A model generated the notes under the pieces. That model saw nothing but the letters and a program-made list of their open reading frames with translations. It had not been told where the DNA came from and ran no database searches. A stretch of DNA of 64,000 bases from Verrucomicrobiota bacterium. Lineage in GTDB: Bacteria > Verrucomicrobiota > Verrucomicrobiia > Opitutales > Opitutaceae. Position numbers and translations under genes: made by a program. The stretch lies in NCBI GenBank assembly GCA_023430565.1, contig JAEZAD010000021.1:1-64000 (forward strand). Reading direction: 5' to 3'. How positions within the stretch are numbered: the first letter of the stretch is position 1; each line of letters starts with the position of its first letter. Below are positions 42,387 through 50,892 of this stretch, in pieces.

Positions 42387-43286
42387 ATGAAAAAAATCCT
42401 ACGCGTCGCCGGCTCGCTGGCGCTGGCGTTGGGCGCGACCCTGAGCAGCCCAGCGCAGATGATTCGGTTAACGGTCAGGAACCTCGCTCCGTCGACGCCG
42501 ACGGGGCTCCATGTCGCGCCCGTGTGGCTCGGGTTTCACGATGGCGGTTTCGATTTTTTCGATCCGGGCACGGTGGCGAGTGCGGGGGTCGAAGCGCTCG
42601 CGGAGTTGGGCGACAGCAGCCTGATCGATGCGGCGTTGATGGCGGCGCAGCCGGGCGGCTACAGCACGGTGTTGAACAATCCGGGCGGACCGGGGCCGGG
42701 GATTTTCGTGCCGGGCGCGAGCAATTCGACGGTGGTGAGCGTCGATGCGATGTCGCGCGGTTATCTGAGTTTTGGAGCGATGGTGGTGCCATCGAACGAT
42801 TCGTTTATCGCGAATGGAAATCCGATGAGCCTGGCGCTGTTCGATGTGTCGGGGAGTTTCATCGGTGCGCAGACGTGGACGATCTCGGGTGCCAACGTCT
42901 GGGATGCGGGAACGGAGGTGAATTCGCCGATGGAAGGCGCCGCGTTTGTGGCGGGGGTGGATGCGATGTTGGGAGCGGAGGAGGGCGGGATGATTCATCT
43001 GCAGCCCCTCGAAGGGCTGGATAACATGATCGGGCTGATGACGCCGGCGGGGACGACGATCGGGCAGGGATTGTCGAGCGATCCACTTTTCAGCATTTCG
43101 ATCACGCCGGTGCCGGAGCCGAGCACGTATGGGTTGATCGCGGCGGCGGGGCTGGCGGCCTTTGCGATGTGGCGGCGGCGGCGGGCGTCGGAGGACGTCA
43201 CGGGCGCCGGGCGTGCAGCACCTGAAATTTCTGCCCGAGCTGGCCCGGGTGCAGCAGTTGAAGGAGCGAAAGTTTTTTCGCACTGA
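42387..43286 (+). CDS. secreted spondin-domain protein with PEP-CTERM sorting signal
   Basis: A 299-residue protein. A signal peptide (1-24, M-K-K-I-L-R-V-A-G-S-L-A-L-A) ends near S-P-A-Q. A spondin_N-like domain follows (about 25-230, I-R-L-T-V-R-N-L-A-P, then P-V-W-L-G-F-H-D and F-D-F-F-D). Near residue 236 it has the sorting signal V-P-E-P-S-T-Y-G-L, a hydrophobic helix and M-W-R-R-R-R. PEP-CTERM proteins are sorted by an exosortase that cuts at P-E-P. Here about 30 residues continue after the Arg cluster, overlapping the convergent gene by 89 bases, which is unusual. No exosortase gene is in the window. Confidence 0.85.
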   Translation: MKKILRVAGSLALALGATLSSPAQMIRLTVRNLAPSTPTGLHVAPVWLGFHDGGFDFFDPGTVASAGVEALAELGDSSLIDAALMAAQPGGYSTVLNNPGGPGPGIFVPGASNSTVVSVDAMSRGYLSFGAMVVPSNDSFIANGNPMSLALFDVSGSFIGAQTWTISGANVWDAGTEVNSPMEGAAFVAGVDAMLGAEEGGMIHLQPLEGLDNMIGLMTPAGTTIGQGLSSDPLFSISITPVPEPSTYGLIAAAGLAAFAMWRRRRASEDVTGAGRAAPEISARAGPGAAVEGAKVFSH

Positions 43287-44184
43287 ACCTCGCGGCGTCG
43301 TCGGTCGACGTGCGCGCGATGTAGTCGATGGCGTGCCGAACGAAGAAGGATTCCTGCGACTCGAGAGTGGGTTGCGGGAATCCGTTTTCGCGCAGAACGG
43401 ATTCGATCCAGTCCCAGCAGATGTGACAGGTGAGATCCTGTTCGCCGGGCTGGGCGAGGAGATCGTTGGACTGGCGATGGCGGTGGTAGGCGCGCGCGGT
43501 GCCGGCGGGGGTGTTTTCGACGAACTCGCGCCAGGTTTTGCCGTAGTCGATCGCGACGAACAGGCCGCCCCATGGTTGCTTGGCGATGTCGCGCGCGAGC
43601 GTGGCGGCGGCGAACGGGGCGTCGATGACGTATCCGTCCGGAGCGGACGCGGGGAGTTCGGGCGGCGTTGGGGCGAAGGGAAGATCGGTTTCGACGAGGT
43701 GGTTTTCGCGGAGAGCGACGCCGAGTTCGCGCCAGCGGTTTTCACGGAAGACGAAGCGGCGGAAAGGTTGGGCGTCGAGGAGTTCGTTCGAGAAAACGAT
43801 GCACGGGCCGGAGAGGGTGAGAGGCTCGCCGATGCGCAAGGTGCGGACGGCGGCGAAGGGGTGGGATACGCCGGACAGAACGCCGGCGGGCGTTTCGGCG
43901 CCGATTTCGACGAAGGCATGGGCGCGGGCGGCGTCGAGGCCACCGAGGAGAGAGATGCAGGCCGCGGAAACGAGTTCGCCGAACACGGGGCCGCTGGTGC
44001 TGGCGGTGAAAAAATCGGTGCCGCGGGCGTAGCCGATGCGTTCGCGGGAACGGCGGTAGTATCCAATTTCCGGATCGTAGAGGGCGAGCGCCATGAAGCG
44101 ATCGAAGGACATGGCGCCGGTGGCGTCTGCGTGGGCGGCGAAAAGATGGCGAAAGGAGTCGGCGAGAGGAGGGCGCGCGGACAT
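43198..44184 (-). CDS. MidA-like SAM-dependent methyltransferase
   Basis: A 328-residue protein with the MidA/NDUFAF7 pattern: S-F-D-R-F-M-A-L-A-L-Y-D-P-E-I-G-Y-Y near residue 30, G-T-D-F-F-T-A-S near 55, then the SAM-loop region F-V-E-I-G-A. Later it shows S-N-E-L-L-D-A-Q-P-F-R-R-F and D-Y-G-K-T. In human NDUFAF7 the family methylates an arginine of complex I. Here the SAM-loop reads V-E-I-G-A-E-T-P instead of a Gly-rich G-A-G-x-G, so activity is open to question. A longer start (ATG 44244) is possible. Its 3' end overlaps the spondin protein gene by 89 bases. Confidence 0.75.
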   Translation of the reverse strand: MSARPPLADSFRHLFAAHADATGAMSFDRFMALALYDPEIGYYRRSRERIGYARGTDFFTASTSGPVFGELVSAACISLLGGLDAARAHAFVEIGAETPAGVLSGVSHPFAAVRTLRIGEPLTLSGPCIVFSNELLDAQPFRRFVFRENRWRELGVALRENHLVETDLPFAPTPPELPASAPDGYVIDAPFAAATLARDIAKQPWGGLFVAIDYGKTWREFVENTPAGTARAYHRHRQSNDLLAQPGEQDLTCHICWDWIESVLRENGFPQPTLESQESFFVRHAIDYIARTSTDDAARFSAKKLSLLQLLHPGQLGQKFQVLHARRP

Positions 44185-44278
44185 GGGGTCGAGGAAGGCG
44201 GAGGGGATTGGAGTTGTCGAGCGGGGTGGGGGCGACGTGCCCATTTACAAAGGCCGGCGGATTCGCACAGTCGGCGGA

Positions 44279-45565
44279 ATGCGCAAACGGATTCCGCTGA
44301 TCGTGGCTGGCGTGGCGACGGGGATCGCCCTGACGCTGGCGGGAGCGCGGATTTCGAACGCTTGGAGTTTTTTGCCGAACCGGGAGCTGAATCGGGCGGC
44401 GGACGAGGTGAAGGACGTGCTGCGGCTGGTGAACGAGCACTACGTCGAGGCGAGTGATGTTTCGTTCACGCAGCTGACGAAGTCGGCTTTACACGGCATG
44501 GTGGAGTCGCTGGATCCGCACTCGGAGTTTCTGGAAGCGGCCGAGATGGCGGACCTGGAGGAGCAGTTGAGTGGAAATTTCAGCGGCGTGGGGATTCAGG
44601 TGGAGATTCGGGAAGGGCGGGTGCTGGTGATCGCGCCGATCGCGAACTCGCCGGCGGAGCGGGCGGGGATCGAGCGGGGGGACGAGATTCTCGGCGTGGA
44701 GGGGAAAGGGTTCGATCAGGACGTGACGATCGACGAGATCGTGGACCGGTTGCGCGGACGCCCGCGGACGAAAGTGACGATGGATCTGCTGCGGTCGCGG
44801 GAAGGGAAGCGATTTCAGGTGACGCTGCAGCGGGAGACGATCGAGCTGGAGTCGGTGCGCGCGGTCGAGGTGTTGTCGGAGAAGACCGGATACATTTTGC
44901 TGAGCGAGTTTTCGGATCACACGGCGCGGGATTTCGAACGCGCGCTCGAGCGGCTGGCGAGGGAAGGAATCGACAGTTTGATCATCGACCTGCGGAACAA
45001 TCCGGGCGGGTTGCTGGAAGCCGCGGTGGCGGTGGCGGAGCCGTTTTTCGAAAGGGGCGTGGAGATCGTTTCGACGCGGGGGAGGAAGGCGGAGGACTCG
45101 ACGACTTATCGTGCGCGCGAAGAAGCGCCGGTGCGGAGGTGGCGGCTGGCGGTGCTGATCAACGGCAACACGGCGAGCGCGGCGGAGGTGGTGACGGGAG
45201 CGTTGAAGGACACGGGGCGGGCCGTGGTGGTGGGAGAAAAGTCGTTTGGGAAGGGATCGGTGCAGACGATCTTCCCCCTGGGGAACGGCGATGGTGTGCG
45301 GCTGACGACGGCGCGGTATTACACGCCTTCGGGCGTGAGCATTCATGAGGCCGGAATTTCGCCGCAGGTGGAGGTGGCGTTGGACGATGAGGAAGAGAGC
45401 AAACTGACCGTGCAGCTGGCGCGCGCGGATGTGTCGGATCCGCATGAGTTCAAGGAGCGATTTGGCTTCGAGCCGATCGAGGACCGGCAACTGCAGGCAG
45501 CGTTGCAGGTGTTGCGGGGAGCGGAAATTCTGGCGACGCGGAGCCGGGTGATTTCACGTCGATGA
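44279..45565 (+). CDS. S41 carboxy-terminal processing protease (CtpA-type)
   Basis: A periplasmic protease of 428 residues. An N-terminal signal anchor (R-K-R-I-P-L-I-V-A-G-V-A-T-G-I-A-L) precedes a Ctp N-terminal segment. A PDZ domain (about 95-180, F-S-G-V-G-I-Q-V, G-D-E-I-L-G-V-E-G) and the peptidase core follow. The catalytic Ser is in N-G-N-T-A-S-A-A-E and the Lys in G-E-K-S-F-G-K-G-S-V-Q-T near residue 325; N-P-G-G-L-L is also present. It removes C-terminal tails or degrades envelope proteins. Its stop overlaps the tsaD ATG (ATGA). The overlap ties an envelope protease to a tRNA modification gene. Confidence 0.94.
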   Translation: MRKRIPLIVAGVATGIALTLAGARISNAWSFLPNRELNRAADEVKDVLRLVNEHYVEASDVSFTQLTKSALHGMVESLDPHSEFLEAAEMADLEEQLSGNFSGVGIQVEIREGRVLVIAPIANSPAERAGIERGDEILGVEGKGFDQDVTIDEIVDRLRGRPRTKVTMDLLRSREGKRFQVTLQRETIELESVRAVEVLSEKTGYILLSEFSDHTARDFERALERLAREGIDSLIIDLRNNPGGLLEAAVAVAEPFFERGVEIVSTRGRKAEDSTTYRAREEAPVRRWRLAVLINGNTASAAEVVTGALKDTGRAVVVGEKSFGKGSVQTIFPLGNGDGVRLTTARYYTPSGVSIHEAGISPQVEVALDDEEESKLTVQLARADVSDPHEFKERFGFEPIEDRQLQAALQVLRGAEILATRSRVISRR

Positions 45566-46608
45566 GCACGGGACGAATTCTGGCGCTGGAGAGTTCGTGT
45601 GACGAGACGGCGCTCGCGATCTTCGATCCGGCGATAGGTTTTCTCGGCGAGTGGGTGCACAGTCAGATTGCGTTGCATGGAAAGCACGGCGGTGTGGTGC
45701 CGGATTTGGCGACGCGGGAGCATTTGCGAAATTTCGGGCCATTGCTGGAGCGGACGAAGATGGAGGTGGGCTTCGACGGTGTGGCCGAGGTGGCGGTGAC
45801 GCATGGGCCGGGGCTGGCGGCATGTCTGGCGATCGGGGTGGGGGCGGCGAAGGCGCTGGCGCTGGCGTGGGGTGTGCCGGTGGTCGGCGTGAATCATCTG
45901 CGCGGGCATGCGTGGTCGCCGTTTGTGGCGGTGCATGAAAATAATCCGGTGGAGTTCGAGCGGGCGGTGGAGGAGTTGTTGCCGCAGCTGGGGTTGATCG
46001 TGTCGGGTGGGAACACGTTGTTGTTCGTGCTGGAGGAGACGCGGCGAATCACGGTGTTGTCGTCCACGCGCGACGACGCGGCGGGCGAAGCGCTCGACAA
46101 AGGCGCGAAGTTGCTGGGGCTCGGTTATCCCGGCGGGCCGTTGATCGAGCGGCTGGCGAAGGAAGGGCGGGTGGACGCGTATGATTTTCCGCGGGGAATC
46201 GGGCGGCGCGACGAGTTGGATTTCAGTTTCTCGGGGCTGAAGACGAGCCTGCGTTATGCGATCGAGAAGATGACGCCGGAGGACGTGGTGGAGCGGCGGG
46301 CGGATTTGTGCGCGAGTTATCAGCAGGCGGTGGTCGACGCGCTGGTGAGAAAAACGCGGGCGGCGCTGCGGCAGGGTGACGGGCGGTATCGCAGCGTGGG
46401 ACTTTCGGGCGGCGTGGCGAACAATGCGACGCTGCGGGCGGCGCTGGAGGAGCTGGCGCGTCGCGAGCGGGTGGAGTTTCTCGCGGCGAAGGCGCGGCAC
46501 ACGGGGGATAACGCGGGAATGATCGCGTTTGCGGCGTGGGCGGATCGCGCGGGAGCGGATCGCGCGGCGGGGATGGGGCTGCGGGTGGAGCCGAGTTTGG
46601 GATTGTAG
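45562..46608 (+). CDS. tsaD: tRNA N6-threonylcarbamoyladenosine transferase
   Basis: TsaD attaches the threonylcarbamoyl group to A37 of ANN-decoding tRNAs, with TsaB and TsaE. The 348-residue protein opens G-R-I-L-A-L-E-S-S-C-D-E-T-A. It carries the metal-binding H-L-R-G-H motif at about residue 110, the ASKHA phosphate loops (V-S-G-G-N-T) and D-K-G-A-K-L-L-G-L-G-Y-P-G-G-P. The C-terminal block G-L-S-G-G-V-A-N-N completes it. Length is normal. Its ATG overlaps the ctpA stop; a 13-bp hairpin lies after it, before the convergent rpoN. Confidence 0.96.
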   Translation: MSTGRILALESSCDETALAIFDPAIGFLGEWVHSQIALHGKHGGVVPDLATREHLRNFGPLLERTKMEVGFDGVAEVAVTHGPGLAACLAIGVGAAKALALAWGVPVVGVNHLRGHAWSPFVAVHENNPVEFERAVEELLPQLGLIVSGGNTLLFVLEETRRITVLSSTRDDAAGEALDKGAKLLGLGYPGGPLIERLAKEGRVDAYDFPRGIGRRDELDFSFSGLKTSLRYAIEKMTPEDVVERRADLCASYQQAVVDALVRKTRAALRQGDGRYRSVGLSGGVANNATLRAALEELARRERVEFLAAKARHTGDNAGMIAFAAWADRAGADRAAGMGLRVEPSLGL

Positions 46609-46627
46609 TCGGCGCCTGTGACGACCC

Positions 46628-46658
46628 GGTGGGTTGCGCGACAAGCGCGCAACCTACC
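46628..46658. terminator. 13-bp hairpin between convergent tsaD and rpoN
   Basis: GGTTGCGCG (46632-46640) and CGCGCAACC (46646-46654) pair perfectly around ACAAG. Three Watson-Crick pairs and one G-T pair extend the stem to 46628-46658. It lies 20 bases past tsaD and 5 before the rpoN stop codon. No T-run is seen, so it resembles the other U-less hairpins of this chromosome. Confidence 0.65.
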
Positions 46659-46662
46659 ACGG

Positions 46663-48165
46663 TTACTTGTAGTCGCGGCGGAGGTTGCTGGGGAGGATGC
46701 CGAGTTCTTCGCGGTATTTGGCGACGGTGCGGCGGGCGAGGGTGATGCCTTTTTCCTGAAGCTTGGCGACGAGTTCCTGGTCGCTGAGCGGGGAGGATTT
46801 GTCCTCGAGGGTGACGAGGTCGGCGAGCATCTCCTTGACGCTGGTGTTGGAGACGGCGGCGCCGCTCTCGGCCTGGTAGCCGGTGGTGAAGAAGTATTTG
46901 AATTCGAAGACGCCGTGCGGGGTCTTCATGTATTTGTTGGCGATGGCGCGGGAGACGGTGGTCTCGTGGACGCCGACGATATCGGCGATTTGTGTCATCG
47001 TGAGCGGGCGAAGGTGGGCGACGCCGTTTTCGAAGAAGGGCGTCTGGGCTTTGATGATTTCGCGCGTGATGCGCTCGATGGTGCGCTGGCGTTGCTCGAT
47101 GGAGTCGATGAGGAACTTGCCGGAGCGCATGCGCTCGCGGAGGTAGTCGCGTTCGTCCTTGGAGAGCGTGCCTTTGGCGATGAGTTCGCGGTAGGTGGAC
47201 GAGATGCGCAGGCGCGGGATGTAGTCGCTGTTGAGGTGAATCTTCCACTCGTCGCCGTCTTTTTCGACGACGACGTCGGGGACGACGACGCGGTTGTTGT
47301 CCTCGGCGAAGCGGCGGCCGGGGGCGGGGTCGAGCTTGCCGATTTCCTCGATGGCGGCCTGGACGTCGTCGGGGGCGGCGCCGAGTTTGCGGGAGAGTTC
47401 GGGGATGCGGCGTCGCGAGAGGAGGTCGAAGTGATCGCGCAGCATGCGGGCGGCGAGGGTGTCGCCGCGATTTTTGGCCTGCAGCTGGGCGAGAAGACAT
47501 TCGGCGAGGGTCTGGCTGCCGATGCCGGGCGGGTCGAAGGACTGGAGGAGTTTCAGCGCTTCGAGGACGGTGTCGTAGGGAAGATTGGTTTGAAGGGCGA
47601 CGTCGGAGGGCGACTGGGCGAGGTAGCCGCGGTCGTCGAGATTGCCGATGAGTTGTTGGAGAGCTTCGAGGACTTCGGGCGAGACGTCGGCGAGGACGAC
47701 CTGCTGCATGAGGTGTTCCTGGAGCGAAGTTTCGCTGACGAGGGAGTCGAAGAAGTGCTGACGTTTCTCGGCGTCTTCGGCGCTGTAGGATTGTTGAGCG
47801 CCGCCGGCGTTGGCCATATGGTCGCGCCAGTCGTCGTCGAGTTTGCCGAGGATTTCGAACTGCTTGGTGAAATCCATCTCTTCACGGACGTGGTCGTCGG
47901 AGTCGGGCGCGGAGGCATTGCCGTCGTCGCTCTCGTTGGGCGAGCTTTCCGGATCGCCGGGCGGGTCGGTGGGTTTGTCGACGCTCTCGCCCTCCATGGG
48001 GAGTTCTTCGAGCGTGGGATTGGCCTGCAATTCCTCCTGGATCACGGAACGCAAATCGAGCGCGGCCACCTGAAGGATTTTCAGGGACTGCCGGAGTTGC
48101 GGCGCGAGGACGAGGGATTGGGTCTGGCGCTGACGAAGTTCGTGGCTAAAGGAAGGCCCGCTCAT
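46663..48165 (-). CDS. rpoN: RNA polymerase sigma-54 factor
   Basis: A 500-residue sigma-54. The Gln/Leu-rich region I (L-R-Q-R-Q-T-Q-S-L-V-L-A-P-Q-L-R-Q-S-L-K-I-L-Q) is at the N-terminus, an acidic region II covers about 50-110, and the core-binding and DNA-binding regions end in the RpoN box A-R-R-T-V-A-K-Y-R near residue 480. In the DNA-binding region H-E-T-T-V-S-R-A is visible. It directs promoters needing enhancer-binding proteins, often for motility, nitrogen and envelope genes. The gene after it (leftward) is tsaD, convergent; the one before it is a Ser/Thr kinase gene 30 bases away on the same strand. Confidence 0.97.
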   Translation of the reverse strand: MSGPSFSHELRQRQTQSLVLAPQLRQSLKILQVAALDLRSVIQEELQANPTLEELPMEGESVDKPTDPPGDPESSPNESDDGNASAPDSDDHVREEMDFTKQFEILGKLDDDWRDHMANAGGAQQSYSAEDAEKRQHFFDSLVSETSLQEHLMQQVVLADVSPEVLEALQQLIGNLDDRGYLAQSPSDVALQTNLPYDTVLEALKLLQSFDPPGIGSQTLAECLLAQLQAKNRGDTLAARMLRDHFDLLSRRRIPELSRKLGAAPDDVQAAIEEIGKLDPAPGRRFAEDNNRVVVPDVVVEKDGDEWKIHLNSDYIPRLRISSTYRELIAKGTLSKDERDYLRERMRSGKFLIDSIEQRQRTIERITREIIKAQTPFFENGVAHLRPLTMTQIADIVGVHETTVSRAIANKYMKTPHGVFEFKYFFTTGYQAESGAAVSNTSVKEMLADLVTLEDKSSPLSDQELVAKLQEKGITLARRTVAKYREELGILPSNLRRDYK

Positions 48166-48195
48166 GAAGAAGATGGTCGTGGAAGGGACGGGGAA

Positions 48196-49188
48196 TCATC
48201 TCAGGGGCGGGGAGACGAGAACAGGTTGTGTGCCGGAGTTGGAGGAAGTGGGCGGGGTGACGCCGAAGAGCTCTTTCAGGTATACGCCGAGCTTTTCGTT
48301 GGTGGGGCCGTAGCGGTCGCTGTAGAGGTAGACTTCGAGGTCGTTGAGGATTTCGAAGGCGGTCTGGTAGCGTTTGTCGCGATCGCGTTGGAGGGCGCGT
48401 TGGATGATCGCTTCGAGTTTGGCGTCGATGTCGGCGCGGAGCGTGCCGAACTTGGGGATCGGCATCGTGAGGATGTTGCGGCGCGACTGCGTGCGATCGA
48501 TGGCGCGGAAGATGTTTCGGCCGAGGAGGAGTTCGGTGAGGACGATACCGAGCGGGAAGAGATCGGCGCGGGCATCGGTCACGGCGTAGCTGGCCTGTTC
48601 GGGCGAGAGGTATTCGTCTTTGCCGGCGATAACCTTGCCTTCCTCGTTATACATGAGGTCGAGGGCCTTCGCGATGCCGAAGTCGGTGAGCTTCACGTCG
48701 CCCTCGTAGGCCATCATGATGTTCTTCGGCCCGATGTCGCGGTGGACGATGTTGAGATGGCGGCCCTCGCGGTCGCGTTTCTCGTGGGCGTGACAGAGGC
48801 CGCGGGCGACGCGGGAAACGATGAAGGCGGCGAGATCGATGGGGACGGGGCGGCTGAGCGCGCGGTGTTTGTCGAGGAACTGCTCGAGGTTCACGCCGCG
48901 AACGAACTCCATGACCATGAAATATTGTCCGCCGACCTGACCGAGGTGGTAAGTTTGGACGATGTTGGTGTGGATGAGATCGGCGACGAGGCGGGCCTCG
49001 CCGATGAAGTTGTTTTGGAATTCCTCGATGGCGGAGTATTCCTCGCGAATGAGTTTCACGGCGACGACCTTGCGGAAGCGACCGGCGCCGAGTTGTTCGG
49101 CTTCGTAAACCACGCCCATGCCGCCGTCGGCGACTTTGCGCACCATCTCGTAGTGAATTTCGTTGAAGACGTGTTTGATGGCGGCCAC
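48196..49188 (-). CDS. Hanks-type serine/threonine protein kinase
   Basis: A soluble kinase of 330 residues from GTG 49188. It has a Gly-loop D-G-G-M-G-V-V-Y-E, the ATP-binding Lys in V-V-A-V-K-L-I, the catalytic loop V-H-R-D-I-G-P-K-N-I-M, L-T-D-F-G and the S-P-E-Q activation-segment end. No transmembrane or sensor domain is seen, so it is probably cytoplasmic. The frame is open further upstream, but that stretch overlaps the divergent IscA gene and has no kinase features. An ATG within M-V-R-K-V-A-D would be a later alternative start. It sits upstream of rpoN on the same strand, 30 bases away. Confidence 0.88.
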   Translation of the reverse strand: MAAIKHVFNEIHYEMVRKVADGGMGVVYEAEQLGAGRFRKVVAVKLIREEYSAIEEFQNNFIGEARLVADLIHTNIVQTYHLGQVGGQYFMVMEFVRGVNLEQFLDKHRALSRPVPIDLAAFIVSRVARGLCHAHEKRDREGRHLNIVHRDIGPKNIMMAYEGDVKLTDFGIAKALDLMYNEEGKVIAGKDEYLSPEQASYAVTDARADLFPLGIVLTELLLGRNIFRAIDRTQSRRNILTMPIPKFGTLRADIDAKLEAIIQRALQRDRDKRYQTAFEILNDLEVYLYSDRYGPTNEKLGVYLKELFGVTPPTSSNSGTQPVLVSPPLR

Positions 49189-49311
49189 GACGCGCCGAGA
49201 GAACAGCGGAGCGCGGAAGCTGGCAAGTGCGCATTCGGATTCCGGCCCGAAAGCTGCTGTGGCGAGGCGACGGGCGTTTGACAGCGGTGGAGTCGATCCT
49301 AGGTTCGCGCC

Positions 49312-49629
49312 ATGATCACACTTTCTCCTCGGGCCGCCCAACAGGTGCGGGCGATGCATTCGGAGCTGAACGATCCGGGGAAGAAGCTGCGGGTTTTCGT
49401 CGAGACCGGCGGATGCTCCGGCTTCCAGTATGGGATGTCTTTTGACGCGCCGAAGCCGGATGACACGCAGCTGCAGAGCGAGGGGATTGAGATCGTGATG
49501 GATGCGGCCAGCCTGGCTTACATGAACGGGTCATCGATCGACTTCGACGACGGGCTGCACGGGAAGGGGTTCGAAATCAAGAACCCGAACGCGACGAGCA
49601 CGTGCGGCTGCGGGAAGTCGTTTAGCTGA
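49312..49629 (+). CDS. A-type iron-sulfur carrier (IscA/ErpA/HesB family)
   Basis: A 105-residue carrier for Fe-S cluster assembly. The three ligands are in G-G-C-S-G-F-Q-Y and the terminal C-G-C-G-K-S-F, as in ErpA/IscA/SufA. It is complete and of standard length. It is divergent from the kinase gene and convergent with ubiE. No isc or suf operon is adjacent, so it may be an ErpA-type stand-alone carrier, but the exact subtype cannot be told. Confidence 0.94.
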   Translation: MITLSPRAAQQVRAMHSELNDPGKKLRVFVETGGCSGFQYGMSFDAPKPDDTQLQSEGIEIVMDAASLAYMNGSSIDFDDGLHGKGFEIKNPNATSTCGCGKSFS

Positions 49630-49645
49630 GCGGGCGAAAGGCGGT

Positions 49646-50341
49646 TCAGCGTTCGGCTTCGTGGAGGGCGACGATGCCGAAGGTCAGGCCGCGCGCGGAG
49701 ACCTCGCGGAAACCCGCGGCGAGAATTTCGGTGGAAAGGGCGTCGCGCCCGGGGAAGCTTTCGATGGTGGCGTTGAGGTAGGCGTAGGCCGCGCGATCAC
49801 CGGTGAGCAGGCCGGCGAGGGGTGGAAGAAGGTGGCGGAGATAGAAGAAATAGAACGGGCGGAACCACGGTTGCGGCTGCGAGAATTCGAGGACGAAAAG
49901 GTGGCCGCCGGGCCGGAGCACGCGACGCAGTTCGGTGAGCGAGCGGTGGCGATCGGCCATGTTGCGAAGGCCGAAGGAGATCGTGGCGACGTCGAAGCTT
50001 TCCGCTTCGAGGGGAAGGGCGAGGCCGTCGCCTTCGCGGAAGATAATGTTTTGCGCGAAGGGGGAAGCAGCGCGTTTTTTTTCGGCTTCGACGAGCATGG
50101 GCGCGCAAAAGTCCATGCCGACGATGCGGGTTTCAGGGGGAAGGGCGCGGGCGAGCGCGAGAGCGACATCACCGCTGCCGGTCGCGAGATCGAGGATGTC
50201 GCGGGGGTGGCAGCGCTGCACGGCGCGGACGAGTTGTCGGCGCCAGCTGATGTCGGTCCCGAGGCTGAGCAACCGGTTCGCGAGGTCGTAACGGCGGGCG
50301 ATGCGACCGAACATCGAGTTAACGGCGATTGGGTCGGGCAT
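49646..50341 (-). CDS. ubiE: ubiquinone/menaquinone biosynthesis C-methyltransferase
   Basis: Methylates demethylmenaquinone (and the ubiquinone precursor in some bacteria). The 231-residue product has N-S-M-F-G-R-I-A-R-R-Y-D-L-A-N-R-L-L-S near the N-terminus, the SAM loop D-L-A-T-G-S-G-D-V-A near residue 50 and F-G-L-R-N-M-A-D, a UbiE signature, near 130. Verrucomicrobia typically use menaquinone, so MenG activity is more likely. It converges with the IscA-type gene (16 bases apart) and is divergent from the HU/IHF gene. Confidence 0.94.
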   Translation of the reverse strand: MPDPIAVNSMFGRIARRYDLANRLLSLGTDISWRRQLVRAVQRCHPRDILDLATGSGDVALALARALPPETRIVGMDFCAPMLVEAEKKRAASPFAQNIIFREGDGLALPLEAESFDVATISFGLRNMADRHRSLTELRRVLRPGGHLFVLEFSQPQPWFRPFYFFYLRHLLPPLAGLLTGDRAAYAYLNATIESFPGRDALSTEILAAGFREVSARGLTFGIVALHEAER

Positions 50342-50405
50342 CAGGAGCGAGGAGAGGTGCGGATAAGGGATATCCCTAAACCAAAGGATTTTTTCGCCAT
50401 CTTGG

Positions 50406-50435
50406 TTGACGCAATTGCAGGTGTGAAAATAGTTT
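50406..50435 (+). promoter_or_regulatory. candidate promoter for the HU/IHF gene
   Basis: TTGACG at 50406-50411 and TAGTTT at 50430-50435 are 18 bases apart. They are 41 bases before the ATG at 50476, which has AAGGA eight bases upstream. The region is AT-richer than its surroundings. Confidence 0.5.
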
Positions 50436-50475
50436 ACCGCGAATAAGAGGCCCCGAAAACAAAAGGAATACCATC

Positions 50476-50784
50476 ATGTCCTCCAATTTGACCAAACGCG
50501 AGATTGTCTTGGAAATCTATAAGAAGACGGGATTTCCGCAGAAACAGGTCGTGGAATCCGTCCAGCTGACACTCGATATCATCCAGAAAGCTTTGGCTGA
50601 AGGTCGAAACGTCGAGTTGCGCAACTTCGGTGTTTTGGAAGTTCAAGTGCGCAAGGCACGTATCGGGCGCAACCCGAACAAGCCGGAAGCGGAAGTCGTC
50701 ATTCCCCAGCGAGCGGTAGTAAAGTTCAAGTCCGGCAAGATTCTGAAGCAGCAGCTCAAGAAGCTTGATTTGGAGAAGCTGTAA
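50476..50784 (+). CDS. HU/IHF-family DNA-binding protein
   Basis: A 102-residue nucleoid protein. The N-terminal helices read L-T-K-R-E-I-V-L-E-I-Y-K-K-T-G, the arm region N-V-E-L-R-N-F-G-V-L-E-V and the flank R-K-A-R-I-G-R-N-P-N-K, with V-V-K-F-K-S-G-K at the end. R-N-P and V-E-L-R-N-F-G are conserved in both HU and IHF; the R-x-G-R-N-P pattern makes an IHF-like or HU call equally valid. It may bend DNA for integration of the phage element. It is followed by hisS. Confidence 0.93.
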   Translation: MSSNLTKREIVLEIYKKTGFPQKQVVESVQLTLDIIQKALAEGRNVELRNFGVLEVQVRKARIGRNPNKPEAEVVIPQRAVVKFKSGKILKQQLKKLDLEKL

Positions 50785-50892
50785 GGGTTCGCGCGGGAGG
50801 TGAGTCGCGGCCGGAGTGCCGCTTTCGAGAGGGAGGGCGCAGCGCGAAATTTGCATCGCGCTGCGTCGGGCGGAGTCCCCATTTTGGGGGGG

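Noticed and set aside
46618..49281. An 887-residue rightward open frame over rpoN and the kinase gene
   Set aside because: Composition is Gly/Glu/Asp/Val antisense noise; the minus strand encodes complete sigma-54 and kinase motifs.
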